Part shown: positions 25,710 through 38,092 of the stretch, piece by piece | Position numbering within the stretch: position 1 is the first letter of the stretch | Layout of the letters: every line of letters begins with the position of its first letter | Notes under the pieces: generated by a model | What the model was told of the DNA's origin: nothing | Databases searched by the model: none | The model's input: the letters and a program-made list of their open reading frames with translations, nothing else | Program-made: the position numbers and the translations under genes | NCBI GenBank assembly: GCA_963971425.1 | Contig: OZ020517.1 | Location: forward strand, 20,470,462-20,534,461 | DNA from: Bryoerythrophyllum caledonicum | Taxonomy: Eukaryota; Streptophyta; Bryopsida; Pottiales; Pottiaceae | Direction: 5' to 3' | Length of the DNA stretch: 64,000 bases

Positions 25710-27976
25710 TGGTGAATTGTACAATCTGTACAAAGATTGAGAAGCGGGTTACAACCATTTGTATGAAAAAGGACAATCTCAACAAACATGCTCGCTGAAA
25801 GTGTGCAACCAGAAGTATGCCGAAGGAGAGAGTGATGAAAGGAAAATGGTACCGTGACCGCCATAACAAACACTTCAAGAATGAGAGGTTGTTTGCGGCC
25901 TTGGGGCGTGACACTGTTCTGGACATCCTCCAAAAGGACAATCCAACAGCAGGGCACAAAAAACTAGAGCAATTTGCTCTGTTTTTCTCGCTCTTGAGTA
26001 ATGGCCAACCGTTGAGGGACTACCCTGTTGCTTTGTAGCTCTTCGATTTTCTGAATGTTTCTTGTTTCAAGAAACACTGGTGCTTGTCATCGGCGTGGGG
26101 CATGGCACAGGCGATGCATTATGTCTTCCGCATGAGAGTGAAGTCCTTACTTTCTGTTCGTTTCATTGCAATGTCAGTCGATGAGGTTACTTCTGTTGAT
26201 AATGCTTCCTGGATCTCTATTCATGCGTATGTAGTTGTGGACAATGTGAGAGTGCCCTAACAATTGGCATTGGAGAGAGTTGTTCCCACTGGCAGGGCCG
26301 GAAGCGACCATGTTACAAAAGTCGTCAAGGGAGCCCTTTTAGGGCCTGGTGGTCTTACGCATGAGCAAGCCATGGAGAGGCTGATCTCGTTTGGCACTGA
26401 CGGACACAATGTGTTCCAAAGTTGTCGAAACGGTGTTACAGTTCAAATTTGAGACAAGTATGCCCCGCACCTTAATATAGGTGTTCATTGCATAGCTCAT
26501 CGGATGAACTTGGCTGTCCAGGCCATGTCTGGTACTTACCTTGTAGCCCGAACTAAAGTCCTCATACAGAAAGTCTACGAGTATTTCTCGAAGTCATCTA
26601 AGAGGCATTTGGAGTTCACGAAACTAGCTGACATTTTGGAAACAAAGGGGAGGAAGATCTTGAAGCATGTCAAAACCTAGTGGTTGAGCTTGCTTCTACC
26701 CTCTCAGCGTGTACTTAGTGAGTACTGCACCTTGGTTATGAAGATGGAGTTAGATGATTCGAAGGACACTAACTCTAAAAATCTGTTGGCCTCTCTTACG
26801 GACATTGAGACCCTACTCAGGCTTGCATGCTTGATTCTGCTCCTGGAGATCATTGACTGCATGATGTAGTTCGTGCAAGCCAGGGATGTATATGTTTGTG
26901 ATTTTGTGGCCACCCTTAGGAAGTGCCAGTTGCAAATTGGCACCATGTTCCTGGATCTTGAATCGGCCTTCAAATCAGACCACTTTGATTTGTTGCACGG
27001 GCTGGAGGAGACATGCTCTCTAGCCATCCGGCTGAAGTGGCTCAGTGACCTAAACCATGCCGACATAGAGCACCTTGCCTTCACAGGCTCAGAGGTCTCA
27101 AACAACGTCTAGCTTTACGAAATAGACTTTGTGACTCATGCCAAGACTATGTGACTACCAAGACTATGTGACTCGTGCCAAGACTATGGTTACTCGACAG
27201 GTATAGGCCGCTGCCATTGCTCGGACAAAGGACGTAGTCACGGGTAAGTCAAGCCTCTAAACCATTAGCATTCCATGTTTTTGATAGTTTCACGCTGTTA
27301 TGTTCTCAATCGTCTTTTCGCACTGAACTCAATCTGACTTCAGTTGTTGTTGTCCCTCATAGGTGCTGCCCACTCCGTTGCTGCGGAGCTGCATTTTCGA
27401 TTCCCTTCACAGCCTATCATGGATGCTCTGGGAGTAGTGTTTCCGAAGTTTTGGAGGGATGAGCACGCTGATGAGTCTTTTTCCAAGCACCTTGCAATTC
27501 TGAAGCAACATTTCTGCGAGGCCAAGAGCATTATGGGATGGCCGGACCAAAGTGATGTAAGTGTGGCAGGGCTCCTATTTGCCCATGCCCTAGATGCTCA
27601 AAGCGCCATGTTTCGCTTGGCGATGAAGGCAAATTGGTCCACTGCCATGGCTCGGCCCATCACCATCAATCCTTTGACGAGAACATGGCAACAGCTTGGG
27701 GCAAACAACATCTTGCTAGCACGCTTTCCCGAATATTTCAAACTTGCTAAGATTGACACTGTGCTAGTTCTTGGCAGCGTCGAAGATGAACAAACGTTTT
27801 CAACATTTGGCTTTGTGAAGAGCAAAGTCCGAAATAAACTAACAAACCACATAGCTTTGTGTGTACAAATGTACAGGCAGAAGTTTTGGAACTTGGAGAG
27901 TTTTTCCTTCAATGAGGCCATAGCAGAGTGGATGGCTATCAAGCCAAGATACGCTGTAGATGGACAACAGTTCTAG
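25710..27976 (+). pseudogene. hAT superfamily transposase, BED-finger type, decayed
   Basis: Successive pieces match one protein: a BED-like finger (NCTIC ... NLNKH) at about 25720-25800, a catalytic-domain piece (AMSVDEVTSVDNASWISIHA) near 26170, then SFGTDGHNVFQSCRNGV and HCIAHRMNLAVQ, and a C-terminal piece (EDEQTFSTFGFVKSKVRNK) near 27785. The last frame, 27347-27976, is open for 210 codons. In-frame stops occur at about 26036, 26258, 26450, 26678, 26867 and 27110. A 16-bp unit around CCAAGACTATGTGACT is repeated three times at 27141-27186. The domain order resembles the animal-like ZBED/ZNF862 branch of hAT. It cannot make a full transposase. Confidence 0.8.
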
Positions 27977-28677
27977 GCAGGTTTCGACTCTCAGGTCTGG
28001 TGTTTCCCCGACATCATTGAAGGTTGAGTTCACTGCCGCTCAGTTCGAACTCGCCCTTGTTTCCATACTGGCACTTACTTTCGTGTCTCCTGACATGGAT
28101 AAGAGCCACCAATATGTTATATTAATGGCAATGAATCTAAATTGTTTGTTTTGTAGTCTCTTGTTTATGTATGTTTTGATCACGTATTGACTAGACTGTC
28201 GGAATGTGAGCTAAAAAATAAACAAAGTTTTCGTCCCACAAGTAGAGAAATGAGCAAACTCCAATACAGTAATTAGCCGTCTGATAGCCTGATACTGTGG
28301 AAACATTATGAAAAGTAGCGTACTGTAGCTACCTTGAAACTCCCCCTTGAGTAAATTTTTATAATACAAAAGTGCAATTTTAGCTCCAATTCTCAGGCTA
28401 CGAATGTTTGTAAAAAGAGACCAAAATTTTATTTTCGCCTCTGGCGCACCATTCCACACGTCTTCATCGTTCAACTTGCACCTCATGATAAACAAAAAAA
28501 AACGTTGAATGAAAGTGGAGGAAGATGGGCATTTGTTGGGAACAACGCCACAAAATTTGGTGCAATCATCGGCCAGCTATAGTGATTTCTGTGAAGTGGG
28601 GTCACAACAAAATGTAACCAAAGCATAGATGTTGATTTGCATGATTAAGACCACTGGTAGATTCTTGCAGGCTTTTT

Positions 28678-29630
28678 TTAACCCCTAAAGGACCAAGTGT
28701 CCAAAACGGGCTTTTTGAAAGTTCGGTCAGGTTCCTATGCTGTCAATTTCAAACATTCATCTTTGAAATTCTTACCATAGAAGGACATTACCAAGACCTT
28801 AGTGGGAAAACAATTTTTTCCTAAATTGGACATTTGATGAAAAAGTTATAGGGTTTTTAATTTCAAATGGGGAGGGCGGGCACCTCGGGCACCTCCAAAA
28901 ACTTTTGATAGGACACTCTATTGAAAGTGACATTTTCAGTACTCGCAAGTAATATTATTTCCCTTCATGTTGTCAAAAAAAAGTTCTTGTCTTTAGTGAA
29001 AAATAGCATACCAACCCAAGTCAAACATTTTCACACATTGTCACTCATTGTCGGGCAAGGTACCAAAAAAACTTCTTCTTTTCCACATAAAACCTAGAGA
29101 TCTTCATATTTTTCACTTTTTATTTTTTCCACAACAATATGTAATGTAAACCTTCTTATCAACCATTCGGATTATCAATCGAAAACATATTAAGTTCAAA
29201 AAAAAAAAAAGTGTGAATTAACAAATTTCGAGCCTCCACTCCTTGCACACTTGTTTTGAATATGCTACACCCTGTCTCTACCTCTAAAAATTGGTGTGTA
29301 AGGAGCTAACATCATGCTTAACAAGATGGTGATAGATTTAGACCTTGTGTAGTGAAATTTTTTGACACCAACTGAAGTCAAAGTCTGCTGATCCACTAAA
29401 CGCAGGGAAGAAAATGAACCATTTGCTTGACTTCAAACACTATAATCTTTCAATCCGTGCGGTCAAAGTTTATGAAATTTTGTTCATGTATTACTTAAAA
29501 AGCCTTTATTGAGATCCTACGGTCAGAACTAAAAATAAAAGTTTTTGTTACCTTCTTTATTCATTGCACTAGAATCCATTAATTTTGAAGTGTTTTTGGT
29601 GTAAAACTGCCTTGGTACCTTAGGGGTTAA
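28678..29630. mobile_element. TTAA MITE, family 1, copy 3
   Basis: A 953-bp element bounded by TTAA, with ends TTAACCCCTAAAGGACCAAG and CCTTAGGGGTTAA. The body is very similar to copy 2 and, in its middle, to copy 1. No long frame is seen. The stretch 28034-28677 upstream holds nothing recognised apart from a subterminal repeat at 28599-28675. Confidence 0.88.
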
Positions 29631-29917
29631 CCACCCTTCATTGAAGATTGCAGTAATTATACCTTGGTAGCTCATTTTCCACGACACAGATGTCAAGGGA
29701 CTTTTCCACTTCCTTGTAGAAAAATCAAAACAATGAAATGTAATGTAAGATGGGTGGAGACTTGAAACATTAAATTCCTGACACTATGCAGCCATGCTAT
29801 TCTACTATGATTTGTATGATTCATGTTTGCTGGCCTTGTGAGCTGTGTCCAGTTCAAAAGCCAAGTCGGTGAAATTCTTCAAGTTGGGATGAGAACGGTA
29901 GCAAATAAATTAGTAGT

Positions 29918-31247
29918 GTACAGTACAGTACCCACCAATAAGTATACGTTCATGAACGTTTCCACACTACACTGCTGCCAACTTTGACACCCTCCTAAGG
30001 GCTGAAAAAATGTCATTTAACCATGAAATTTTTGGCACAAGATCATTTCTATGTTCACTACATGTATGCAAAATTCCAAGGCCAGAAGATGAATAAGAAA
30101 AAAGATATTCAAAATCTACCAACATGTGTAGTTGTGAGCCATTCACAGATGCCAACTTTGACACCCTCCCTAGGGCTGATTTTTATTTTATTTATGGTGA
30201 AATTTATGGCACACAATCATCTCTATTTTTAAAACACATGTGCCAAATTTCAAGACCACATGATGAATATAAAAAAAGATACTCAAAATTGTTTTTCGAA
30301 GTTACATATGTTGGTAGATTTTGGAGGTGGATTTTTGTATTCATCTTCTGGCCTTAAAATTTGGCACTCATAATATCAACATAGGGATGATCTTGTGCCA
30401 AGTATTTCATGGTCAATGAACAGTTTTTAAGACCTACAGAGGGTGCCGAAGTTGGCAATAGTGAAATGGTTTCCCTGATTGTTTCTCACAACTACACATG
30501 TTGGTAGATTTAGATTTTTTTTTTTCATTTGTGGATCTTTTGGACTTAAAATTAAGCACACATATAATCAACACAACGATGGTTTTAAACCCAAAATCTC
30601 ATGGGAAAAAAAAAAAATTAATCCTTGGGAGGGTGTCAAAGTTGGCAGCAGTGAAATGTATTTCACAACTACACATGTTGGTAGATCTCAAAAATCGTCG
30701 GTTATGTGTATATTTTAGCCTTTAAATTTGGCACACATGTAATCAACATGGAGATAATTTCATGCCAAAAAATTTATGGGAAAAAACAAAAAATTCAATC
30801 CTTGGAAGTGTGTCAAAGTTGGAAAGGAGTGAAATATTTCTCACAACTACACATGTTGGTTGATTTGGAATATTCTTTTTTGTGTGGATCTTCTGAACTT
30901 GAATTTTTTTGCACATGTAATCAACACAGAGATGGTCTCATGATCAAAATTCCATGGGAAAAAAAAATTCTTTCAATACTTGGAAGGGTGTCAAAGTTGG
31001 CAGCTATGAAACTTTTCTCATAGCTACATATGTTGGAAAATTTTGAATATCTTTTTTTGAATTCATCTTCTAGACTTGAAACTTGGCACACTTGTTGTCA
31101 ACATAGAATTGATCTTGTGCCAAAAATTTCATGGTGAAATAACAAATTTTCAGCCTTTAAATGGGTGTCAAAGTTGGCAGCAGTGTAGTGTGGAAATGTA
31201 CATATGCAAAATGAACGTATACTTATTGGTGGGTATTGTACAGTAGG
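29918..31247. mobile_element. Foldback-type element built of roughly 180-bp units
   Basis: The outer 80 bases are inverted repeats: GTACAGTA, CCCACCAATAAGTATACG and CCACACTACACTGCTGCCAA at 29918-29980 recur in complement at 31160-31247. Between them, units of 150-190 bp repeat a box TGTCAAAGTTGGCAGCAGTG followed by CACAACTACACATGTTGGTA. The units on the left (to about 30360) point one way and the rest the other way. No coding capacity is seen. Long inverted arms made of tandem units are the mark of foldback elements. Confidence 0.7.
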
Positions 31248-31287
31248 GTGACGTTCAAATTGGCGTTTGGGCAATTCTAGGGATGGT

Positions 31288-32187
31288 GTCCCACACTGTT
31301 GCCAACTTTGACACCCTCCACAGGGCTGAAAATTTGTTATTTTACCCTCAAATTTTGGGGACAACATCATCTTTATGTTGAAAACATGCATTCCAAATTT
31401 CAAGTCCAGAGGACTAATAAATAAAATATATTAAAGATTAACCACCATGGGGTAGGTGTGAGAAAAGTTTCACTACTGCCAACTTTGACACCTTCCCAAG
31501 GATTGAGGAAATTTTTTTTCCCATGGAATTTTTGGAGTGAAGACACCTTTATGTTGATTACATGTGGGGAAATTTTCAAGTCCAAAAAATGCACCAAAAA
31601 AATCACATCCCAAATCTACCAACATGTGTAGTTGTGAGAAACAAAGGGAAAAATCATATTACTACTTCCAACTTTGACACCCTTCCTAGGGTTGGGAGTT
31701 TGTTATTTCAACATGAAATTATTGACACACCGTAACCTTTATGTTGATAACATGTGGGAAATTTTTCAAGGCCAGAAAATGTATTCAAAAGAAGATATTC
31801 AAAATCTACTAACATGGGGGTTAGCTGTGAGAAAAGTTTCACAGCTGCCCACTTTGACACCCTCTCAAGAATTTAAAAAAAAAATTGTGCATGAAATTTT
31901 TGGGTATGAAGTCATCTTCACGTCAAATACAAGTGTGGAAAATTTCAAATCTAAAAGATCTACAAAAAAAAACATATACCAAGTCTACGAACATGTGTTG
32001 TTGTGAGAAAGAAAGGGGAAAGCTTTCCACTACTTCCAACTTCAACACTCTTCCTAGGATTGAGTTTTTGTTGTTACATAATGAAATTTTGACCACAAAA
32101 TCATCTCTATGTTGGTAATATGTGAGATAGATTTCCAATCCAAAAGATGAATATGCAAAAAAAAAATTATTCCATATCTACCAACGT
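31288..32187. repeat. Second block of the roughly 180-bp units, inverted
   Basis: Five more units, at about 31295, 31475, 31660, 31845 and 32030, carry the box in complement (CCAACTTTGACACCCT). Spacing is close to 180 bp. The block adjoins the foldback element and ends at the Tc1 remnant. Confidence 0.75.
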
Positions 32188-32795
32188 GTATGTCCTCCTT
32201 TAGCGTCAATCACTGCTTGTAACCTTGAGGGCATAGAATGACATAGTTGAAGGAGCTTTGTACCACTGACCAAATTCCACTCTCTTTCAAGAACTACCTT
32301 CAACACTTCTAAGTTTCTAGGGCATTAATTGCCGTGTTGCACAACATCTTTTAGCATCCTCCAAACATTCTCAATTGGATTGAGATCGGGAGAATTTGTA
32401 GGCCAATTGAGTTTTTTGACTGGGTGGAAATCTATCCAAGAAATGAATCAATTCGCTAGTGTAGACCACTTCCACAAAATCCTTAGCAGAACGTTGGCTT
32501 TTTGGCATAACGACAAGTTGTGACTTTTGTCCTCTAGCAAATGTCACCTAAAATCATCAAAGATGTCCGCCCACTTTTCAAAGTAGGAACTATACAACTT
32601 GATGAATAGCGCTCATATGCACTTCTCCAAATATGAATTTGCCGAGAACTTCTTATAATCGCAAAAGTAGATTCATATGTTCAAATAATACGCTCCCACT
32701 CTTCTGGACTCCATCCACGGTACTTCTAAGCAAAAGCTATCTGTTGAGACATGTGGCGGGGTGTCAAAAAAGGTTTCTTGAGTGATATTTGACCA
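32188..32795 (-). pseudogene. Tc1/mariner transposase remnant
   Basis: Read on the minus strand, the pieces in order are [66 protein letters not shown] and SMPSRLQAVIDAKGGHT. These are the catalytic half of a DD34E Tc1 transposase; the SPDLNPIE word holds the last catalytic glutamate. The N-terminal DNA-binding half is missing. Several stops (for example TGA after WERII) and frame changes break it. It belongs to a different Tc1 lineage from the intact element at 36412-38078. Confidence 0.85.
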
Positions 32796-34775
32796 TTGAG
32801 AAAATGGAACTCTACATACATGCACATATTTTATTGTGTATAATACAAAAATGTACTAAAGTCAGCAAGAGTTACACCTTTGGATTAAAGATTCTTCAAC
32901 TAACATCATTGGAGTTCATTTTGTATCTCAACCTTATCATGTTCAAATACGGCACCGTGCGTGGAGCATACTATGGCCACCAATGGCACCTTCTCACTTT
33001 TAAGGGTTTAATTAAGCTTTGAGACCACCAAGCTCTTCCACACTTAACTCCTAAAGTTCCTTTACTATCTCATGCCAAAAACATGTAAAATTGCCTATTT
33101 TAATGCACAGAGGAGAAAAGAAATAAAGATTGAGCTTCAAATATTAACTATAGGATCTTAATTAAGACTAACAATTCAAATAACATGCTCACAAAATTTC
33201 ACTAACTTTGACTACACAAAATAGAAGATTATAGAGTTCAAAGTGAAGTCTTTTTCCATCCTTCTATTTGGTTGATCGTCAAACTTTGACTTAAAATGAT
33301 GTCAACATTTTGTATGACACAAGGTCTAAATTTTATACCATTATGGTGTCATCAATGTTGGTTCTCTTTACACCAAGCTTTGGATGTGAAGGAAGGATGT
33401 AGCATTTTCAAGAAAATCATACAAGTAGTGGAGGTTCAAAATTTAATACACCTTTTGGTTTTTGAGCACTGAATTTGTCATAGAATTCGAATTCTAATGG
33501 TCACAAGATGGTAACAACACAAACTGTACTAGAAAACATGAGAAATGCTTGAAAATATTTTACTTGTGTTTAAATGGGGTTTTCTACAATAAAGACAATA
33601 ATTTTTTATAACAACTCAAAGTTGTTGATGGTCTCTAACTCAAGGTAGAAATCAATTTTCCTTCTCATAAGGTACTAAAATGAGATTCCTTCTTGAGTTT
33701 AGAGACCACAAAGCTCTTCTATACCTATCAAGGACGGAACACCAAGCTTCTCCATTATAAATGGATACAATGAGTTGACAAGTATAAATTTTAAAACAAA
33801 AGTGGGATATCCCATTGGAATTGTAGATGAGTTTATTGATAACTCTAAAAGCACAAAAAAATCAATAATTCAAAAAAAATTCGGCATTGTTTCATCGAAG
33901 TACATATCATAATCCTTAAAGGGTCACCGTAACTATGTTTTACCAAAGCCACCTCAAAACTCCCACTTCAAGATGAGATATTATGAGACTAATTTAAACA
34001 AGTTTTAATTATCCTCAGCCATAGAATTTGAAGTTTAGTACTACCAGAAGACACTCAAGACATTTGATAAACTTTAACTGTGCAAATTGTAAGGATACAT
34101 GCATTTGAAGGGTGTAATATAATTATTTTCTTCCATACACAAACAAGGTCAACCTGCTTTGACTCATAATGTTTACATATTTTTCCACTAAAAATTGCAT
34201 AAATGTTATGTAACTATGTTCTACTTCATATAAGGTCATTGGACACCAAAAATCATAAGATATTGTGAGTTTAGAATAAAGAAAAGGTCTTGCAAGGACT
34301 ACAAATGTAGAATGTAGCCATTTTTATAGCAAAGCAATTTTTTTAATTCAAATAGATAATAGTTGGATTAAAATCCAAACAATAGATGGAATCATTGTGC
34401 CATCTTCTAAATGGGGGATTTTTGGGAAGAAAAAACATGATTTTCTATGAAATTCATAGTAAAATACAAACAAGGTTTGCCAAAAAGTTTCCTTTTATAC
34501 AACCTACTTAAAAAAATTGTACTATTCACCTTTAGAGTTCCGTGCTCACCTACCCTAGAGCCCAACTTTTGATGTTTGAAGTATCACTTCTTTTTTCCTA
34601 TGAGTTCAAAAAATTAATAAAACACCCTTACAAAGATATCTTGTAATGTCTAATCTCAGTAGAAATTCATGTGTGAATCTTAAAAAAATAAATTTTAGGA
34701 ACTTGCCCAAACTCAAAATGTACTCTACATTTGTTCCTTTAAGGCTTGATTGAAGGTAGCATACAATACACAACA
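32796..34775. other. AT-rich stretch with degenerate TTAA family 1 sequence
   Basis: Bases 33180-33600 look like a diverged inverted copy of the middle of TTAA family 1 (the words around GACCTTGTAC, CTTCAC and the leucine-poor AT-rich core recur in complement). A small hairpin, GGTCTCTAACTCAAG with its complement, is at about 33643-33709. No gene was recognised. Confidence 0.4.
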
Positions 34776-34932
34776 GGTAGGACAACCTAAAACCAACTGA
34801 CGACCCGATATCGCTCTTTTTAATATCCTTCCTAGATTTCAGGGAGATAATATAGGATAGAAACACCGTGGAATCTAGGAAGGGTATAGAAAGAGTGGTA
34901 TTTAGTTGTTGGTTGGTTTCGAGTTGTCCTAC
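34776..34932. mobile_element. Short MITE related to 21428-21800
   Basis: A 157-bp element with left end GGTAGGACAACCTAAAACCA and right end complementary to it for about 40 bases. It is a reduced relative of the element at 21428-21800. It ends 4 bases before the next MITE. Confidence 0.75.
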
Positions 34933-34936
34933 GTTA

Positions 34937-35269
34937 GAGCATCTCCATTGGTTCTCAAGACTGGTGGAGGAGCGATGTTTATTCCAGGATTCAGCCCCAC
35001 TGCTCATCAAAATCCTCCAAGTCCCCTCCAAGTGGGCCTCTGGCCTTGTCCCTAGAGAGATTGTTGCAGGCTAGGCAACGGCCCCAAAGGTCCTCCCTGC
35101 AAGCAGTCCATTGGTCCGTTGATGCCAAGGTTTTTTTTCCCAAAAATTCGACAAGTTACCATCACTAATAATTAGGAGTTGAGGAAGTTGGAGAACGGTG
35201 GGGCTAGATGTGGCCTCCAAAAGGTTCTTCAAAGAAATCCACCGGTCTTGAGAATTGGTGGAGATGCTC
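34937..35269. mobile_element. PIF/Harbinger-type MITE, GAGCATCTCC ends
   Basis: Preceded by TTA and followed by TTT (expected TTA). The left end GAGCATCTCCATTGGTTCTC and the complement of the right end GAGCATCTCCACCAATTCTC align for about 30 bases. The 3-bp TTA target and these ends fit Tourist-like elements. The length is 333 bp. Confidence 0.75.
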
Positions 35270-36411
35270 TTTCATAAGTACAATGTGATAAGTATGAGAG
35301 GCCATTGAACCAAGGTCCGTATCAGGTAACAAATCATTATAACACGTAGTAAGGAGTGTTGACATATGCCGATCCTATAGTTGACTTTATGGAGGTGAGT
35401 TTAATGAGAACTTCTATCTCTCTTTCAAAGAAAAAAACTTAAAGAGGTGAGCTAATCTAATTCCATATGTTGTGGGAATGGGACAAAATTTTAAGTTATA
35501 GCAAAATTTGTAGCAGAATATATTGGAGACATTATTAAATCATCTCTTCTTCTTGTGCTCAAATTGAGATGATCCACAATAGAAATAGTCATAGGAACAA
35601 CTCAATTATGCTCTATATTCGCCACCATGACAAAGCAGAAGGTATACCGAATTACAAATTGTAAGTCCATCCGAGACAAAAATACCAAGTCTAGTGGATT
35701 GCATCGAGTTCAACCACAAAGCACAACAAATAGTCTGAAAAACAACTTGGGTGTAAGCCATCTTACCAAACATTACCATTAATCCTAAAACATCAGAACG
35801 GTCCACTAGTGGCCACAATATTCTACTTGTATGGTGTCGTATTTGAACATCATAAGGCTCAAATACTGAAATGACCTCCAAATGAAAGATGTTAGTTGAA
35901 AAAAATTTCAATCCAATGGTGTAAGTCTTGCAAACTTTTATATATTTTTAATAAAAATACATGCCTCTATATACGATTCCCAACTAATGTTTAAGGGTTA
36001 ATCTCAGACTACCAAATCAGAGGTTTACAACACAAGACGTTGTAACCAAATGGCGGTTCTAAATCATGTAAAAATCTGGATTATATCCTACTAACATTGA
36101 AAGGACTACTCATCATGCTTTTGTTGGAGCTCTTGGAATCAAACAACTAAAGAATATCAGTGTCAAGGATTTCTATTTCTATACTACAAAAAGTGGCCCC
36201 AAAGAATGTGTCTCAAAGTTGATTAGGAGAGCAAAATAGGAAACGGAGAAGAAGACAAGGGCCACACCAAAAGGAAGAACCGATGATCTCCATCACATCA
36301 CCCCTTCTTATTGTGCTTAAATTTAGCCAAAGATGACTTTAGAACAATTACAACCATCAGAAAGGACCAGGTTCATCCACTTACTGAATGTCATGATGCT
36401 GCAATGACATA
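35270..36411. other. Stretch with dispersed repeat R3, no gene
   Basis: Bases 35806-36002 are a copy of R3, ending TTTAAGGGTTAA, which again is a TTAA element end. Nothing else was recognised up to the Tc1 transposon. Confidence 0.5.
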
Positions 36412-38078
36412 CAGTGGTCAGCAGAAGTGTTCGGACAGTAATTACAATCTCAATTTAATAGTAACACTTGTCGAGTTTGGTAGGTAGGTGCTGATTTTTT
36501 CAGCTAATTATAACTAAAGAGCCACTTGTAAACTAGAAAGAGTACCATCATTCACATTGAGCCACTTGCATGGGCTGCAGTTCATGATGTGTCAATCATG
36601 GGTGTCCAATTCATTATGCACACAAGTTGTGCATCTGAAAAATCTTGAGAATCGACATGTATTTATGGAGACCTCTTGCATTTCAAGACACATTGTGATT
36701 GAATAAGATTGCTCTTGATTAGCTATGGCTCCTAGAAGGACTCTTGCTGAACGTAAGTTAGTTCTTCAGATGCATGAGAGAGGGAATTCGTACTCCGAAA
36801 TTTCAGCGGTTCTAGGCATCTCTCGAAGCACTTGCCATGCTATTGTGCGGAGGTTTACAATGAGAGGTCATTTGAGAGATGCTCCTTCACAAGGGAGACC
36901 TCGAATTCTTGATGAACGTGGTGATCGTGAGGTTGTAAGGTTGTTGAATGCACCATCTAATGGTACAGCTGCAGCAGTGGGTAGAGAAATGCGATCTCAA
37001 GGATTGGATTTGAGTGATGATACAATTAGAAGATGTCTTCAGAGGCAAGGATTGAGAGCACGAGTGAAAACTAAGAAGCCATTCTTGTCAAAGAAACACA
37101 AAGCACGTCGATATGCATGGGCAAAGAAGTGTAGGCATGCAAGTTGGATGGACTGGAGTTATGTGGTTTTTTCAGATGAGTCAAAATTCAATTTGTTTGG
37201 CTCAGATGGGAGGCAGTATTGTTGGAGGAAGAGAGGAGAGCATCTTTTAGATCAGCATGTGCAACCTACTATCAAATTTGGAGGTGGAAACATTATGGTT
37301 TGGGGATGTATGACTTGGGAGGGAATTGGCAACCTTCGTCTTATAGAAGGAAACATGGATAAGTTTGTGTATCGTGAAATTTTGGAGATGGAGCTCATGA
37401 ATACTATACACATGTATGATTTAGGAGAGGAGAATGTTATTTTTCAGCACGACAACGATCCCAAACATACTTCTAAGTATGTTACAGATTGGTTGTTAGC
37501 ACAGAAGTTTCAACTAATTTGGCATCCGGCTCAATCTCCTGACTTGAATCCTATAGAACACCTTTGGAATGAAGTAGATCGTCGTATGAGAATGTCAAAG
37601 AAGAAACCCACTAACAAGAAGGATTTGTGGGAGAAATTGCAAGAAATTTGGTATAGCATTGAGATTGATACCGTGAGGAAATTGATCATGTCTATGCCTG
37701 AGAGAGCTGCAGATGTTTATCAAGCAAAAGGTGGCTATACACGATGGTAGTCATTATGATTGTACATTCAAGTTTTTAGGTAGTCCTCATGATTCTACAT
37801 TCAAGTTTTTAGCTTGATTTTGTAGCTCATGGCTTTGTTTCCAATGTAAATAGATAACCACTTCACTTTTTGCATAAAGAATTGGACACCCACATCATGT
37901 GTTTTATTTTTGATTGATTTCTTGATTGACATTTTTTATTATGAATGTTATGTTACATGTTTTTTGTAACTATGTGATTGTATGTTTAAATTTTTACAAC
38001 TTGAATGTGAGTTACGTAAGAAAACTAGCTCATATTGGAAGTGGAAGCGTCCTATCCGAACACTTCTGCTGACCACTG
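36412..38078 (+). mobile_element. Complete Tc1-type DNA transposon
   Basis: A 1667-bp element flanked by TA on both sides (36410-36411 and 38079-38080). The ends are inverted repeats that match perfectly for the first 24 bases, starting CAGTGGTCAGCAGAAGTG. One intact transposase gene (36725-37750) fills the middle. Intact frame, matching ends and intact target duplication indicate a recent arrival. The right end lies 14 bases from the MITE at 38093, which abuts the STAR1-like gene. Confidence 0.95.
36725..37750 (+). CDS. Tc1 transposase, DD34E, intact
   Basis: The 341 residues match the usual Tc1 length of about 340. The N-terminal part holds two helix-turn-helix units (residues about 5-50 and 66-112), with the linker SQGRPR at 55-60 typical of the family. 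The catalytic triad is D151 (in FSDESKF), D243 (in QHDNDPKHTSK) and E278 (in [11 protein letters not shown]). There are 34 residues between the last two, so it is DD34E. The family cuts the transposon out at its inverted ends and inserts it at TA. No stop or frameshift is present. Plant mariner-like elements are usually DD39D, so a DD34E enzyme is unexpected here. The start is the first ATG, which gives the conserved N-terminus APRRTLAERK. Confidence 0.95.
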   Translation: MAPRRTLAERKLVLQMHERGNSYSEISAVLGISRSTCHAIVRRFTMRGHLRDAPSQGRPRILDERGDREVVRLLNAPSNGTAAAVGREMRSQGLDLSDDTIRRCLQRQGLRARVKTKKPFLSKKHKARRYAWAKKCRHASWMDWSYVVFSDESKFNLFGSDGRQYCWRKRGEHLLDQHVQPTIKFGGGNIMVWGCMTWEGIGNLRLIEGNMDKFVYREILEMELMNTIHMYDLGEENVIFQHDNDPKHTSKYVTDWLLAQKFQLIWHPAQSPDLNPIEHLWNEVDRRMRMSKKKPTNKKDLWEKLQEIWYSIEIDTVRKLIMSMPERAADVYQAKGGYTRW

Positions 38079-38092
38079 TATTTTTGAAGGAT

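Noticed and set aside
24820-25790. Separate plant gene upstream of the hAT transposase
   Set aside because: The frames are short, no domain was recognised before the BED-like finger, and they run into the transposase, so they more likely belong to the dead hAT element.
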